NCBI GenBank assembly: GCA_963710865.1
Contig: CAVQBR010000002.1
Coordinates: 620,001-684,000, forward strand
Direction of reading: 5' to 3'
Length of the DNA stretch: 64,000 nt
From: PRDV01 sp963710865
GTDB lineage: Bacteria; Babelota; Babeliae; Babelales; Babelaceae
The notes below the pieces were generated by a model. The model was not told the origin of the DNA. It saw nothing but the letters and a program-made list of their open reading frames with translations, and searched no databases. Positions within the stretch are counted from its first letter, which is position 1. Each line of letters opens with the position of its first letter. The position numbers were made by a program, and so were the translations under genes. Shown piece by piece: positions 1-10,718 of the stretch.

Positions 1-2
1 CT

Positions 3-71
3 GGCATTGAGAACCTTTCTCAAACTACTTTTGAAGACGGATTAATTCGACAGCTTCAGCTTCAGACGTGA
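3..71 (+). CDS. possible C-terminal end of an unidentified protein (partial)
   Basis: Frame 3 is open from the window edge for 22 codons to a TGA and runs convergently towards the mutY-like gene. The tail is rich in Gln, Leu and Thr and matches no family I recognise. It is too short to separate from a chance open frame. Confidence 0.2.
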   Translation, partial: GIENLSQTTFEDGLIRQLQLQT

Positions 72-96
72 AAGACGTATTCATCAGTAACTAACT

Positions 97-924
97 TCAT
101 GATAAAGTATAGCAATCACCTTGTTGACGAATAAATCCTTCTCTCTCTAAATCTTCCAAGATACGATTAATTTTCGCAGGTTCGCGCTTAATAGACTCAA
201 GAAATAGATCAGTTTTCAACAGTGGTGTTTCTATAAGCATTTTCAAGATGAGCCCGCGCACTTGCCTATCGGATCCTTCAAATGCTGATTGAATTGTATG
301 GTGAGCACTCTTTCGACTGGGATTTTTATGGGTTTTCTTGAGCATTACGCCATAATCCATCAGAGCATAGTACCATTCACGCGCATTTGTTGTATCGAGT
401 GTTTGCTCAACTAAGGGGAAAATATCTCCATCTCTTACAAGCTCAGTACCCGGGAAAAAGCTCTGAATAAATACCGCTCGAATGTTTGTCTCAATAAAGA
501 CCGTTGGTTTATTAAATGCAAATGCACAAATGGATGCGGCCGTTGCGGGACCAATACCCTTAAAGGTCACTAGCACCTCAGGATCATCAGGAATCGTTCC
601 GCCATAGTCCTCAATCACCCGTTGTGCTAAGAGCTGCAATGACAATGCACGTCTATTGTAACCTAATCCACTCCACACGGCGATCAACTGATTAAGTGGT
701 GCCTCCGCCAACGATTGCAAGGTCTCAAATGCATCAAGAAACTCCTCATACTTGTATTTTACTCGCTCAGTTTGCGTTTGTTGAAGCATAACTTCCGATA
801 CAACAATATGATAGGGATCTTGTGTCTGGCGCCACAAAAATGTTCGCTTATGCTCAGCATAATGCGTATATATAGTAGTTCTAAACTCATCCACCTGTGA
901 CGGTGTGAGTATGTGTTTCCCCAT
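97..924 (-). CDS. MutY-like A/G-specific adenine glycosylase lacking the FeS cluster
   Basis: A HhH-GPD base-excision glycosylase of 275 aa, expected to remove adenine mispaired with 8-oxoguanine. The catalytic-Glu helix is clear (VSEVMLQQTQ, Glu44), followed by the helix-hairpin-helix FKGIGPATAA. At the position of the catalytic Asp of E. coli MutY (LDGNVKR) this protein has FIETNIR, so Glu replaces Asp. The four C-terminal FeS cysteines are absent, and so is a clear MutT-like 8-oxoG domain; the tail looks like a winged helix. From memory, a FIETNIR-type subgroup occurs in uncultured small-genome bacteria. I chose the internal ATG at 924 because an AGAGGG ribosome site lies 6 nt upstream; the longer frame, starting at 972, would overlap the upstream peptidase and has no such site. 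It follows the M16 gene by 44 nt, probably in one transcript. Confidence 0.8.
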   Translation of the reverse strand: MGKHILTPSQVDEFRTTIYTHYAEHKRTFLWRQTQDPYHIVVSEVMLQQTQTERVKYKYEEFLDAFETLQSLAEAPLNQLIAVWSGLGYNRRALSLQLLAQRVIEDYGGTIPDDPEVLVTFKGIGPATAASICAFAFNKPTVFIETNIRAVFIQSFFPGTELVRDGDIFPLVEQTLDTTNAREWYYALMDYGVMLKKTHKNPSRKSAHHTIQSAFEGSDRQVRGLILKMLIETPLLKTDLFLESIKREPAKINRILEDLEREGFIRQQGDCYTLS

Positions 925-968
925 GATCGGCCCTCTTATCGTTAAGTATAAAGGAGAGCCTATGCACG

Positions 969-3602
969 TCAACGGTCAGCTACACGCCCAACACGTACCA
1001 AGATACAGCGCTCAGCATTCAGATAACGCTTAGCAACAGCCTGCATTTCTTGCTTTGTCATTTTAAGAATAGTCTGTGCTCGCGTATCATAATAATCAGC
1101 AGGCAACTCAAATCTATCTTTAAACAGGAGCGTAGCCGCTGTATGATAATTCGACTGAAAGTTATCAACAAGCCCATTGATAATAAGCTGTTGCGCGGTA
1201 CTAAACTCATCATCAAACACTTCATCCGCAGCTGTTGAAATTACTCGTTCTATCGCCTTTTCAGCCTCTTCAAGCCGGTCATTCGATACGAGCGTTTTTA
1301 TGAGAATCAGTCCTGGTTGCTCATCAACTCGTGAGACAATTGAGCCTCCAATCGTATAAAAGAGACCAGATTGTTCCCGCAGATCGAAGAGCCGAGATGC
1401 CATCGAACCGAGAGCGCCACCTGAGAAAATCTGATCGAATAAGAGCAGTGCATCGAAATCAGGAGACATGCGAGTCGTCGATAGCCCTGCATAACAGAGT
1501 ACGGTCTGATCACGCATAATAGAATAGACAATTTCTCGCTTTTCTACGGGCGTAATAGGCGGATAGGAAAGCGGTGACACTGCTGGACCCTGCCATGAAG
1601 CAAGCATATGCTCAAAAATCTTTTTTAACTCATAGCGCTCAATATCACCAACAATCGCTAACCGAGCACCACGGGGACTGAAATAGTTCGTATAAAATTC
1701 AACAAGATCTTCACGGCCAATAGCCTTTATGCCTTCAGGTGTACCGAGTACCGGCTTACTATAGGGATGATGTTTATACACCTCTTGACGAGCGAGCTGT
1801 ACCGCAAATTGCATCGGCGTATCCCAAAACTCTTGCAATTCAGCCAAAATCTGCGCCCGCACCTTTTCAATCGAGCGAGGATCAAAGAGAGCATGTACCA
1901 GAATCTCCTGAAGCAATTCAAGCCCTTTTGCTAAGTCGCTTGCAAGCAGACTTAAAGTAATCATACCGGAAGTTGTTTCGATAGACATACCATATGATTC
2001 GACCGTGTCCGCAAACGCCTCTGCAGTATAGTTCTTTGTTCCTTCTAAAAGCATAGAAGCAACAAAATAACTCAGCCCCTCTTTTCCCTGTGGATCATAC
2101 GTCTGCTTCGCCAGAAAATCGATAATAATATCTATCTTAGGAAGAGCAGAATTATTATATGAAAGCACTTTAAGGCCATTCTCAAGATGGATCGTTTGTG
2201 CTCGCGGGAAGGTAAAAGGCTGAGGTGGGTTGGCTTCGATTCCTACAACGCAACTCCCTTCTTCTATTCCCTCTTCTCGTATTCTCCGATTCAAGATAAC
2301 CGAATCTTCATAATCAGAAATCTCTTGAAGTTTGACAAAATAAGCCTTGTCGCGCTCTTGCAATGGAAGTACCGAGCCTACGTGCATCAAGCTGGGTCGC
2401 AAAAAGGTCCCTACAAACTCTTTCACATGCGCAGGCAAATGTTCTTTTGGTTGTTCGGTGAAGGTGTAGAGATACTCCTCATTTCCTGTTGCAAGATAAT
2501 ATTTACCCATCGCATAAGCCTGCTTTTGATTATTTTCAAGAAGACCAAGATGCTCGACTTCAGCCAGCTTAATAGCCCGCGTCATCTCTCCCGGACTTAC
2601 CTCCTGCTGAGCAAGTTTAAGCAGTTCCTCGTTTATACAATCGATAATTGTTGGAACAACTGACAGATCCTTCGGCTGAAAATAGATAAAGAAGAGCCCA
2701 TGCTCAAACAGATCATAATTAAAGGCTTCTAAATCAGTTGCAAGCTGAAGCTCATCAACTATCTTTCTATAGAGACGTGATCCCTTTCCTGAAGCTGTAA
2801 TCCAGCTCACAATATCAATAAGATAATCTTGAGCAGTTTTTGATCCAGGAATTACCCAAGAAATTATATAATGAGGAACTTGGACCTCTCTATAGAGTGT
2901 AACTGAGGTCTTACGCAGATCGGGAGAATGATAAAATTCTTCTTTTTTATACGGAAAATGAGGTTTAATCGACCCAAATTCCTTTTCTGCCCGAGCAAAT
3001 GCTTGATCAGGGTTCACATCTCCTACGATAACAAGTGTTGCATTATTTGGTATATAGTGATGTTGATAAAATTTAACAAGAGCATCTCGTCTTAAAGCCC
3101 ACAAATCTTGCTTGTAACCAATAATTGGATGATGATACGGATGATCCGGGAAAATTGAGGCAAGCAATGCCTCAATGAGACTCGAGGTATAATCATCTAA
3201 GTACATCTTAAGTTCCTGTATCACCGCTTTCAACTCAGACGCTAAATGAGCCTCTTTAAAGGTACAATTGTGCATGCAATCAGCCATAATGGGAAGCGCT
3301 TCCTGCCAATTTTGTGAAGGGAAATCGAAAAGATAGCCCGTATAATCAAATGAGGTAAACGCGTTGGTATACCCAGAAAGCTTATGGGTAATAAGATTAA
3401 TATCACACTCGGATAATTTTTTAGTGCCCTTAAATATCATATGCTCAATAAGATGAGCTATTCCTTTTTCACCACTCTTTTCATCTTTCGATCCTACATT
3501 GTACCAAAGTTGAGTGGATACCTTAGGAATCTGATGGGATTCTTTAATGAGTATAGTAAGTCCATTTGAGAGAACTTGTTTAATAACACGCTTAGGATGC
3601 AT
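969..3602 (-). CDS. M16 (pitrilysin/insulinase) zinc metallopeptidase, two domains fused
   Basis: An 877-aa member of peptidase family M16 with both halves in one chain. The N-terminal half carries the inverted zinc motif HLIEH (His50-His54), with the third Glu ligand expected in SELKAVIQELK near residue 130. The C-terminal half (about 480-870) keeps the M16 fold signature, but the matching segment reads YFVASMLLEG, so it lacks the zinc motif and is probably the inactive lid. This active/inactive clamshell is usual for the family. No signal peptide is visible, so a cytoplasmic role in peptide clearance or processing is likely. It lies directly upstream of the mutY-like gene. Confidence 0.9.
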   Translation of the reverse strand: MHPKRVIKQVLSNGLTILIKESHQIPKVSTQLWYNVGSKDEKSGEKGIAHLIEHMIFKGTKKLSECDINLITHKLSGYTNAFTSFDYTGYLFDFPSQNWQEALPIMADCMHNCTFKEAHLASELKAVIQELKMYLDDYTSSLIEALLASIFPDHPYHHPIIGYKQDLWALRRDALVKFYQHHYIPNNATLVIVGDVNPDQAFARAEKEFGSIKPHFPYKKEEFYHSPDLRKTSVTLYREVQVPHYIISWVIPGSKTAQDYLIDIVSWITASGKGSRLYRKIVDELQLATDLEAFNYDLFEHGLFFIYFQPKDLSVVPTIIDCINEELLKLAQQEVSPGEMTRAIKLAEVEHLGLLENNQKQAYAMGKYYLATGNEEYLYTFTEQPKEHLPAHVKEFVGTFLRPSLMHVGSVLPLQERDKAYFVKLQEISDYEDSVILNRRIREEGIEEGSCVVGIEANPPQPFTFPRAQTIHLENGLKVLSYNNSALPKIDIIIDFLAKQTYDPQGKEGLSYFVASMLLEGTKNYTAEAFADTVESYGMSIETTSGMITLSLLASDLAKGLELLQEILVHALFDPRSIEKVRAQILAELQEFWDTPMQFAVQLARQEVYKHHPYSKPVLGTPEGIKAIGREDLVEFYTNYFSPRGARLAIVGDIERYELKKIFEHMLASWQGPAVSPLSYPPITPVEKREIVYSIMRDQTVLCYAGLSTTRMSPDFDALLLFDQIFSGGALGSMASRLFDLREQSGLFYTIGGSIVSRVDEQPGLILIKTLVSNDRLEEAEKAIERVISTAADEVFDDEFSTAQQLIINGLVDNFQSNYHTAATLLFKDRFELPADYYDTRAQTILKMTKQEMQAVAKRYLNAERCILVRVGRVADR

Positions 3603-3757
3603 AAGTAGTACCAGGTATAAATGTGAAGACTGTACCTTTTTTATGGGTTCAAGATAGCTTACTTTACAAAATTAAGCTAGAGATAAGACGAAAAGATCCT
3701 CCAGAAAGATTGCGCCCTTTAGATTGCCGCCCCTAGAAACAATTCACTTAAATCCTT

Positions 3758-3785
3758 TTGCATATGGGGGAACAACTAGTATACT
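3758..3785 (+). promoter_or_regulatory. predicted sigma70-type promoter of ank1
   Basis: TTGCAT and TATACT are separated by 16 bp, about 55 bp upstream of the chosen start of the first ankyrin gene. The promoters upstream of ank3 and ank4 have the related pair TTGCAC/TATACT. Confidence 0.5.
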
Positions 3786-3838
3786 AAAGTAATAAAGACA
3801 GAATTTTGCTAGCTCACCATAAACCAAAAAAGTGTACC

Positions 3839-6613
3839 ATGAAACAATTTAAAACAATTTTAGCGCTTATTGCATCCTTTGCTTGCAGATCAGTCACCGG
3901 CATGGTCGCAGATCGTAGTATTGGTATCTCAACCCCTCTGAGCGTCCTCATACGAGCAGAAGCTTCTTACTTATCGAAAAAAGTGCTTGTAGATGATCTC
4001 ATAGGCCTCATTGATCAATATGTTAATCCATGGAAGACAACTGATCTTGGTAAGTGGCTCTGTAATACTGCAGATAAACCTTTTACACGTCCTGATGATG
4101 CAGATCCTAGCAACGCAGCAACGTATAAAAAAATCCAAAACAAAACATTATTGGATGCTTATACAAGTTGCTATCAAAACAGCGACCTGCTTGGTTCCGC
4201 GTGGTATCGTCGCGGACTGCCCTATGTGGGAGGATCCATTTATCAGCTCTTGAATTCTATTCGTGAAGAAGTAATAACAGAATATCTCCTTAAGCAGCAA
4301 CTGTTCTCATTGGATTATTTACCAGATGAATCAAAAAACTCACTTGATCAAAACAGAGCAAAGACATTGCTAAAGCAAGCCGGAGTAAGCAAAAGCTGCA
4401 TACAACAGTTTGCTTTGGGCCTAGCTTCGGCTATAACTGGAACGAAACTCAGTTCATTAGCTGATCCTTCCGATACCATTCATACTATTCTTACGAAGGC
4501 AACATCGTCGAGTTATTCCCCTTTTGACTCTACAGTAGCAGGACTTTTATTAATCGCTGGTGCAGTAAAAGATAGCAATTCTGCTGATGCAACTAGCGAT
4601 AAAAATGTAGCCTTAAGATTAGCACTCAGAGGCGATCCCGGCCGGCATGAGCTTGACGTTCTGTATTCTTACAGGACAGTTTTTAGTTTTGCTATGATGA
4701 ATGATGAGGAGGCCCCATCATATGAAAGCAATAGTACTCTTTCTGTTCCGGTAATTCGGCATTCAGCACCACCAGGACCGGCTCCAATACCACAAATCAA
4801 CTCGTATGATCAGCTCTACAAAGAAGAAGATTCGACTGCACCTTTTTTTGATCGGAAATGGCGCTACATTTTCGCTTATAGGCTTTCTAGAGAAACAGTC
4901 AAGCCTCAAGCGGCACTTCATCCAGAAGTAATTCATTTTTTAGCAGCTTCAGGGGCTCATTTCGATATATCTAGTGGCTGGGCTAAACTTGATGAATTTG
5001 TATTTATGAATGCAAATATCAATGCCTTTGATAGAAATCAGATCAGCACGGCTCTTCATAAAGCAGTAGACTTCGGCCAACTAATTGTTGTTGAGAAGCT
5101 ATTAACTGCAGGTGCAAATGCTAACGTAACTAATAAATTTGGCGAGACTCCACTTCATCGTGCGGTCAACATGGAGCTCTCTTCTATTGCCGATAAGCTA
5201 CTTGCCGCAGGAGCAAATATTAATGCAGTCAATAAAAATGGCAACACTCCCCTTCATATAGCGTTACGCAAAAAAAACATCTCTCTTGCACAGACCTTAT
5301 TAGCTGCAAAAGCAGATACCAATGTCGCAAACAATGACGGAGATACGCCATTACATATTGCAGTACGCATGTCCCTCACTTCCATTGTAGATAAGTTATT
5401 AGCTGCCGAAGCATACACCAACGCGGCCAATACCCATGGAGATACTCCTCTGCATATTGCTGCCGGCAGTTCAACTGACACTTCTATTATTGATAAGTTA
5501 TTGGCTGCGGGAGCAGATATAAACGCGGTGAACAATGAGAACAATACTCCTCTCCACGCTGCACTGGCAGCGCGCATGTACTTATGCTCACCAAGTATTT
5601 GGGCGCCCATTTCAATCATTGAAAAGTTATTAGCTGCAAAGCCAAATATAAATGCGGTCAATAAATTTGGAGAAACAGCAGTGCATCTAGCGGTACGCTG
5701 CCCTTCCAACCCCAGTGATAGCAGCATTTATCTTCGTACCGCTTTTATAGATAGGCTATTAGCAGCCCAAGCAGACATCAATGTAGTTAACAAGAAGGGA
5801 GATACTCCTTTACATATAGCTTCACGAGATGGCCATTCTCGAATAATTCTCAGCCTCGCTAAACACTCTCCAGATTTAACTTTAAAAGATCGGACGGGGA
5901 AGACGGCTTGGGATATAGTGGAAGCGACCAAAGACTTTTCGACAGTCTACCCATTGGCTGGTACGGTAACTCAACAAGGTATTACACTAGCTCGGACCAC
6001 CTATGGAAAAATTACTATTATGTGCCTCATCGGAAGCGCCGTCATAGCGGCGGGTAGGAATGCTAAGAGCAGGGCAACCAAAGCCATGAAATCTACTGAG
6101 AAAAAGCTTACTTCTCTTTCTGATGAGAAAGCTACAATTCTTCGCGATATTCACGCTCTCCAAAGACGTCTTATCCGTAGTATCACACAGTCGTCGGCAG
6201 GAAGTGAGGTACATGATCTGAAAAGACTTTTCGAGAAGTGCTCAATACAAAATCTCGCTGAAGAAATAAATACACTTTGCTGGTATCAGCGCCTGTGGGG
6301 CAATGGATTTTCGGAACAATGGAAAGAGCTTTACAGCGCACATGAAGATTTTTTTGACGGCTGGAGAGAGATCCATAAAATCCTCACCCTACCTCCCAAA
6401 CCTCAGCCAAGATCCCAGAAAAAGAATACGCTACTAGGAACTCTCCATCAATTGCTTGGAAGCGATGCTCCTGCAAAGAATCAGAATCTTGAAGAAATGC
6501 GAACGATGCTGGGTCGATTAAATAATTCTATCAAATACCTCAATCAAGCATATATGGGTTCATCTTCTGAAATGCTTGAAACTACAAAAACGGTCGCAAA
6601 TGAAACGATGTAA
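3839..6613 (+). CDS. exported ankyrin-repeat protein, paralog 1 of 4
   Basis: A 924-aa protein with an N-terminal signal peptide (MKQFKTILALIASFACRS), an alpha-helical domain of about 350 aa shared with the next three genes (marked by IDQYVNPWKTTDLGKWLCN and SIYQLLNSIREEVITEYLL), about 9 ankyrin repeats (around residues 385-700), a hydrophobic segment near 735-755 and a helical C-terminal domain. The ATG at 3839 matches the paralogs' starts; an in-frame ATG 33 nt upstream would bury the signal peptide. Its last 120 residues diverge from the common C-terminus of paralogs 2-4. The stop overlaps the next start, so ank1 and ank2 are translationally coupled. Ankyrin proteins of intracellular bacteria often act on host proteins; an effector or surface role here is inference. 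Confidence 0.85.
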   Translation: MKQFKTILALIASFACRSVTGMVADRSIGISTPLSVLIRAEASYLSKKVLVDDLIGLIDQYVNPWKTTDLGKWLCNTADKPFTRPDDADPSNAATYKKIQNKTLLDAYTSCYQNSDLLGSAWYRRGLPYVGGSIYQLLNSIREEVITEYLLKQQLFSLDYLPDESKNSLDQNRAKTLLKQAGVSKSCIQQFALGLASAITGTKLSSLADPSDTIHTILTKATSSSYSPFDSTVAGLLLIAGAVKDSNSADATSDKNVALRLALRGDPGRHELDVLYSYRTVFSFAMMNDEEAPSYESNSTLSVPVIRHSAPPGPAPIPQINSYDQLYKEEDSTAPFFDRKWRYIFAYRLSRETVKPQAALHPEVIHFLAASGAHFDISSGWAKLDEFVFMNANINAFDRNQISTALHKAVDFGQLIVVEKLLTAGANANVTNKFGETPLHRAVNMELSSIADKLLAAGANINAVNKNGNTPLHIALRKKNISLAQTLLAAKADTNVANNDGDTPLHIAVRMSLTSIVDKLLAAEAYTNAANTHGDTPLHIAAGSSTDTSIIDKLLAAGADINAVNNENNTPLHAALAARMYLCSPSIWAPISIIEKLLAAKPNINAVNKFGETAVHLAVRCPSNPSDSSIYLRTAFIDRLLAAQADINVVNKKGDTPLHIASRDGHSRIILSLAKHSPDLTLKDRTGKTAWDIVEATKDFSTVYPLAGTVTQQGITLARTTYGKITIMCLIGSAVIAAGRNAKSRATKAMKSTEKKLTSLSDEKATILRDIHALQRRLIRSITQSSAGSEVHDLKRLFEKCSIQNLAEEINTLCWYQRLWGNGFSEQWKELYSAHEDFFDGWREIHKILTLPPKPQPRSQKKNTLLGTLHQLLGSDAPAKNQNLEEMRTMLGRLNNSIKYLNQAYMGSSSEMLETTKTVANETM

Positions 6614-9600
6614 AAAGATTATAGCGCTTATTATGTGCGTTGCTTGTAGATCAGCCAACGGCATGGTCGCTGATCGGGTAGCTATCTCAACTCCTCTGAG
6701 CGCCCTGATGCGCGCGGAAAATTCTTATTTATCGAAAGCAGTGCTTTCAACGGACCTAAGCATTCTAATTGATCAATATGTTAATCCATGGAAGACAACT
6801 AATCTTGGAAAGTGGCTCTGCAATGCGGAGGGTCAACCTTTTATAGCGCCCCACGATGCTGACCCCGACCGAGCACTACAGTACAAAGAAATACAAGGCA
6901 ATGCATTAATGGAAGCCTATGCAGGTTGCTATCAAAGCATAGACAGCCTTAAATTTGATTTACAGCAAAAAGGACTGCCCCATGACAAAGAATCAATCTA
7001 TCAGCTCCTGAATTCTATTCGTGAAGAAGTAATAACAGAATACCTCCTTCAACAGAAACACTTTTTGTTGGATTATTCAGAGACTGAATCAGAAAACTCA
7101 CCAAATCAAAACAGAATAAAGATGTTGTTAACGCAGGCAGGGGTAAGTAAAAGCAGCATACAACAGTTTGCACTGGGCTTAGTCTCCGCTATAACTGGAG
7201 TCAAGTTCAGCCCACCTATTGATGGATCTCAAGCTGTTGGTACAATTCTTGTAAATGCATTATCTTCGCAGTATTCGCCCTTTGACTCTACTATAGCTGG
7301 ACTTTTATTAATCGCTGGCGTTGTAAAAAATACACACGCCATTTCAGCGTTAATTAGAACAGTCTTACCTACAACACCCATAAACACAGCCAGAGTGTTA
7401 GCATCGAGAGGAGATTTCCGCGCCCATGAGCTTGAAATGCTCGATTCGATCACTTGCCTAAGCAGCATCTGTCGCATTCCAGTGATTCGACATTCTGGCC
7501 ACAGCCCAGCGCCACGAATTAACGTACAAATGCAACTTCACAAAGAAGAAGATTCGACGGCACCTTTTTTCGATCGTAAATGGCGCTATATATTCGCCTA
7601 TAGGCTTTCTAGAGCAGCAAATAAGCCGCTGGCGCATCTTCATCCGGAAGTAATTCATTTCTTAGCAGCTTCGGATGCTCATTTCAAGAGATCAGAGGGT
7701 TGGGCTACACTTGATCAATTTGTATTCATGAATGCAAATATCAATGCGAATAGTAATGATGATAAAGGAACTGCTCTTCATAGAGCTGTATCGTTAAGCC
7801 AAGATTCTGTTATTTATAGATTGTTAGCTGCAGGTGCAAATCCCAGTATCCCCAATAGCAATGGCGACACTGTGCTTCACATGGCAGTTTATAACTTACT
7901 AGACGCTCACGCTAAAACCAATAGAGTTAACAATGATGGAGATGATCCACTTACTATTGCTATCTACACTAAGTTCAAGCATCTAATTGATAGATTGTTA
8001 GCTGCAGGTGCAAATCCCAATATCCCTAATAAACATGGCGACACTCCCCTTCATATGGCTGTGCGGTCAAATAACGAGTTTCTTGTTTATAAATTATTAA
8101 ACGCTGGTGCTAAGACCGATGTAGTTAACAATGATGGAGATGCCCCTCTTACCATTGCTATCGAGAATAATTTCACCACTATGACGAATATATTATTGGC
8201 TGTTAGAGCAGATCCTAATATCTCTAATAAATATGATGGCACTGCCCTTCATATTGCTGTGCGATTACAGCGAGAACCTGTCGTTGAAAGGCTCATAGTC
8301 GCTCATGCTCGTATCGACGCACAAAATGATGTGGGCGACACTCCTCTTCACAAAGCAATACGACTGAACCATGTCACTATCATTGATAAATTATTAGCCG
8401 CTGGCGCAAATACCAGCGCCGTCAATACCTATGGCGATACTGCACTTCATATAGCATCGGAAGGAAACCAAGAATCTATTGTCGATAAATTATTGGCAAC
8501 CCGGCCTCCAATCGATGCAGTAAACAGTGATGGCGACACTCCTCTTCTTAAAGCAGCTCGAAGCAGCTGCATTGCCATTATTGTAAAACTATTAGCTGCT
8601 GGGGCTAATGCCAGTGCGACCAATAAATATGGCGAAACTCCACTTCATAAAGCCGTGCACACAAACCAAGAATCTACCGTCGATAGACTATTAGCTGCCC
8701 ACCCTCCTATCAATGCTAAAAACCAGTATGGAGATACTCCGCTCCACAGAGCTGTTCGAACCGGCTGCGTTACTATTATTGAAAGACTACTTGCTGCCGG
8801 AGCTGACGCCAGCATCATCAATGCATACGGTGAAACACCACTTTACAAGGCCGTGCAAGCAAACCAAGAATCTGCTGTCGATAGGCTTTTACTAACCCCT
8901 CTGCCTCTTATCGATGCAGTGACTGGCGACGGCGACTCTGCTCTTCATAGAGCTATCCAAAACAACTGTGTCGCTATCGTTGCAAAGCTAATAACTGCTG
9001 GAGCAAATACGAGCGCCACTGATAAATATGGTGAAACCCCACTTCATAGAGCTGTGCAAGCAAACCAAGAATCCACCGTTGATGAGCTATTATTAGCCCC
9101 TCACCCTCCAATCGATGCGGTAAACCGCGATGGCGAAACTGCTCTCGATATAGCCGTCCGAAAAAATTTTCTCACGATTATCGATAAGTTGTTAGCTGCC
9201 GGAGCAAATACGAGCACCACTAATACATGTGGCGATACTCCACTTCACAGAGCAGTGCGAACAAATCAAGAATCTATTGTTGATAAGCTATTAACCTACA
9301 GCCCTCCTATCAATGCAGTAAACCATGATGGCGACACTCCTCTTAATATGGCTGTCCGAAAAGGATTCATCACCATTATCGATAAGTTATTAGCTGCTGG
9401 AGCTGATCCCAGCATTGCTGATAAATCTGCTGAAACTCCACTTCACCGAGCAGTGCAAGAAAACCAAAAAAATCTTGTTGATAAGCTGTTAAAAGCTCGC
9501 CCTCCTCTCGATGCAGTAAACAGCCATGGCGTCACTCCCCTCCATAATGCTGTTCGAAAAAACTACATCGCTATTGTCGAAAGTCTATTAGCTGCTGGTG

Positions 9601-10682
9601 CAGATCCCAGCGTCGGCAGTTCGGAAACTCCTCTTCACACTGTAGTAAAAAACAGCCGTTTCACTTCCCCTACTAATACTCAAATCCTTATTGATAAGTT
9701 ATTAGATGCGGGTGCAAACCCAGATATAGTTGATTCTCATGGAAATACAGCTTTACATTTGGCAGTAGCCGCCGCTTCCGACAATGATCCCAGCTCCTCA
9801 GATATACGATTAGCAGCTCAATTGACACTACCGTTAAGCATTCTAGATAAGTTACTATCTGCTGGGGCAAATCTCAATATTAAGAATAACAAGGGAGACA
9901 CGCCTTTACACCTCGCAGCAAGAGATCTCGATACTCTCATAATTCGCAAACTGCTTAAGCTGTCTCCAGATCTTACTTTAAAAAATCACTTAGGACTTAC
10001 TGCCTGGGATCTAGCACGAAAGACTGACAATTTCTCAATACTGTACCCATTGGCTGGAACACTAAATCAACGTGTTCAGACACTTCCACGACATCGATTT
10101 ACAAAATCACCACTTACTGCTGCGCTGCTCATCGTCGGAGGCATCGCAGGAATAGTCTTCGAACTGTCAAAAAAGCAAGAAACCAGCAGGGCAACTAATG
10201 CCATAAAATCCGTTGATGAAAAGCTCACTGCTCAGGCCAGTGCGAAGGTTATAATTCTTTCCGAGGTGGAGGCTTTACTCGCACTGCTTTCACAAAAATC
10301 AACTCTAACTATGGAAGAGCATGAGATAGATGCGCTCAAGAAGCTTTTAGGTACCAATTTACTAAAAACTGTGACTCAAGAGTTAGCCGTTCTTCATAAG
10401 TACCGACACGTTTTGCGAGATGATCAATTACATGCTAAATGGACAAATCTCTACAAGGCGCATCAAGACTTTTTTGGTGCCTGGGATAGGGTCTATACAA
10501 TTTTAACCCAGCAATCAAAGCTCACGAAGGGCGAAACTTTGGATTTCATGAACAAGTATTTCCAGCTCCCCTTGATGATACATACATTGAAAGAAGAGAT
10601 ATTCTATCGAACTCCTTCAGATCATACACATCAAGACGCTCTATCAAACAAACAGGCTACTGTTCTTAGTCAAGAGTCTTGA
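6600..10682 (+). CDS. exported ankyrin-repeat protein, paralog 2 of 4 (largest)
   Basis: A 1360-aa paralog of ank1 with the same order: signal peptide (MKRCKKIIALIMCVACRS), shared N-terminal helical domain, then about 23 ankyrin repeats with the 33-residue DTPLHxAV...IIDKLLAAGA consensus. A hydrophobic segment (LTAALLIVGGIAGIVF) and a charged helical tail follow. The ATG at 6600 overlaps the ank1 stop by 14 bp. A longer frame begins at 6576, but it would put charged residues before the signal peptide. The last 25 residues (SDHTHQDALSNKQATVL and onward) are almost identical in ank3 and ank4. The hydrophobic segment suggests a membrane anchor. The ligand is unknown. Confidence 0.85.
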   Translation: MKRCKKIIALIMCVACRSANGMVADRVAISTPLSALMRAENSYLSKAVLSTDLSILIDQYVNPWKTTNLGKWLCNAEGQPFIAPHDADPDRALQYKEIQGNALMEAYAGCYQSIDSLKFDLQQKGLPHDKESIYQLLNSIREEVITEYLLQQKHFLLDYSETESENSPNQNRIKMLLTQAGVSKSSIQQFALGLVSAITGVKFSPPIDGSQAVGTILVNALSSQYSPFDSTIAGLLLIAGVVKNTHAISALIRTVLPTTPINTARVLASRGDFRAHELEMLDSITCLSSICRIPVIRHSGHSPAPRINVQMQLHKEEDSTAPFFDRKWRYIFAYRLSRAANKPLAHLHPEVIHFLAASDAHFKRSEGWATLDQFVFMNANINANSNDDKGTALHRAVSLSQDSVIYRLLAAGANPSIPNSNGDTVLHMAVYNLLDAHAKTNRVNNDGDDPLTIAIYTKFKHLIDRLLAAGANPNIPNKHGDTPLHMAVRSNNEFLVYKLLNAGAKTDVVNNDGDAPLTIAIENNFTTMTNILLAVRADPNISNKYDGTALHIAVRLQREPVVERLIVAHARIDAQNDVGDTPLHKAIRLNHVTIIDKLLAAGANTSAVNTYGDTALHIASEGNQESIVDKLLATRPPIDAVNSDGDTPLLKAARSSCIAIIVKLLAAGANASATNKYGETPLHKAVHTNQESTVDRLLAAHPPINAKNQYGDTPLHRAVRTGCVTIIERLLAAGADASIINAYGETPLYKAVQANQESAVDRLLLTPLPLIDAVTGDGDSALHRAIQNNCVAIVAKLITAGANTSATDKYGETPLHRAVQANQESTVDELLLAPHPPIDAVNRDGETALDIAVRKNFLTIIDKLLAAGANTSTTNTCGDTPLHRAVRTNQESIVDKLLTYSPPINAVNHDGDTPLNMAVRKGFITIIDKLLAAGADPSIADKSAETPLHRAVQENQKNLVDKLLKARPPLDAVNSHGVTPLHNAVRKNYIAIVESLLAAGADPSVGSSETPLHTVVKNSRFTSPTNTQILIDKLLDAGANPDIVDSHGNTALHLAVAAASDNDPSSSDIRLAAQLTLPLSILDKLLSAGANLNIKNNKGDTPLHLAARDLDTLIIRKLLKLSPDLTLKNHLGLTAWDLARKTDNFSILYPLAGTLNQRVQTLPRHRFTKSPLTAALLIVGGIAGIVFELSKKQETSRATNAIKSVDEKLTAQASAKVIILSEVEALLALLSQKSTLTMEEHEIDALKKLLGTNLLKTVTQELAVLHKYRHVLRDDQLHAKWTNLYKAHQDFFGAWDRVYTILTQQSKLTKGETLDFMNKYFQLPLMIHTLKEEIFYRTPSDHTHQDALSNKQATVLSQES

Positions 10683-10718
10683 TTGAAAACAGAACGCATG
10701 TGGTACACGTTCGGCCAT

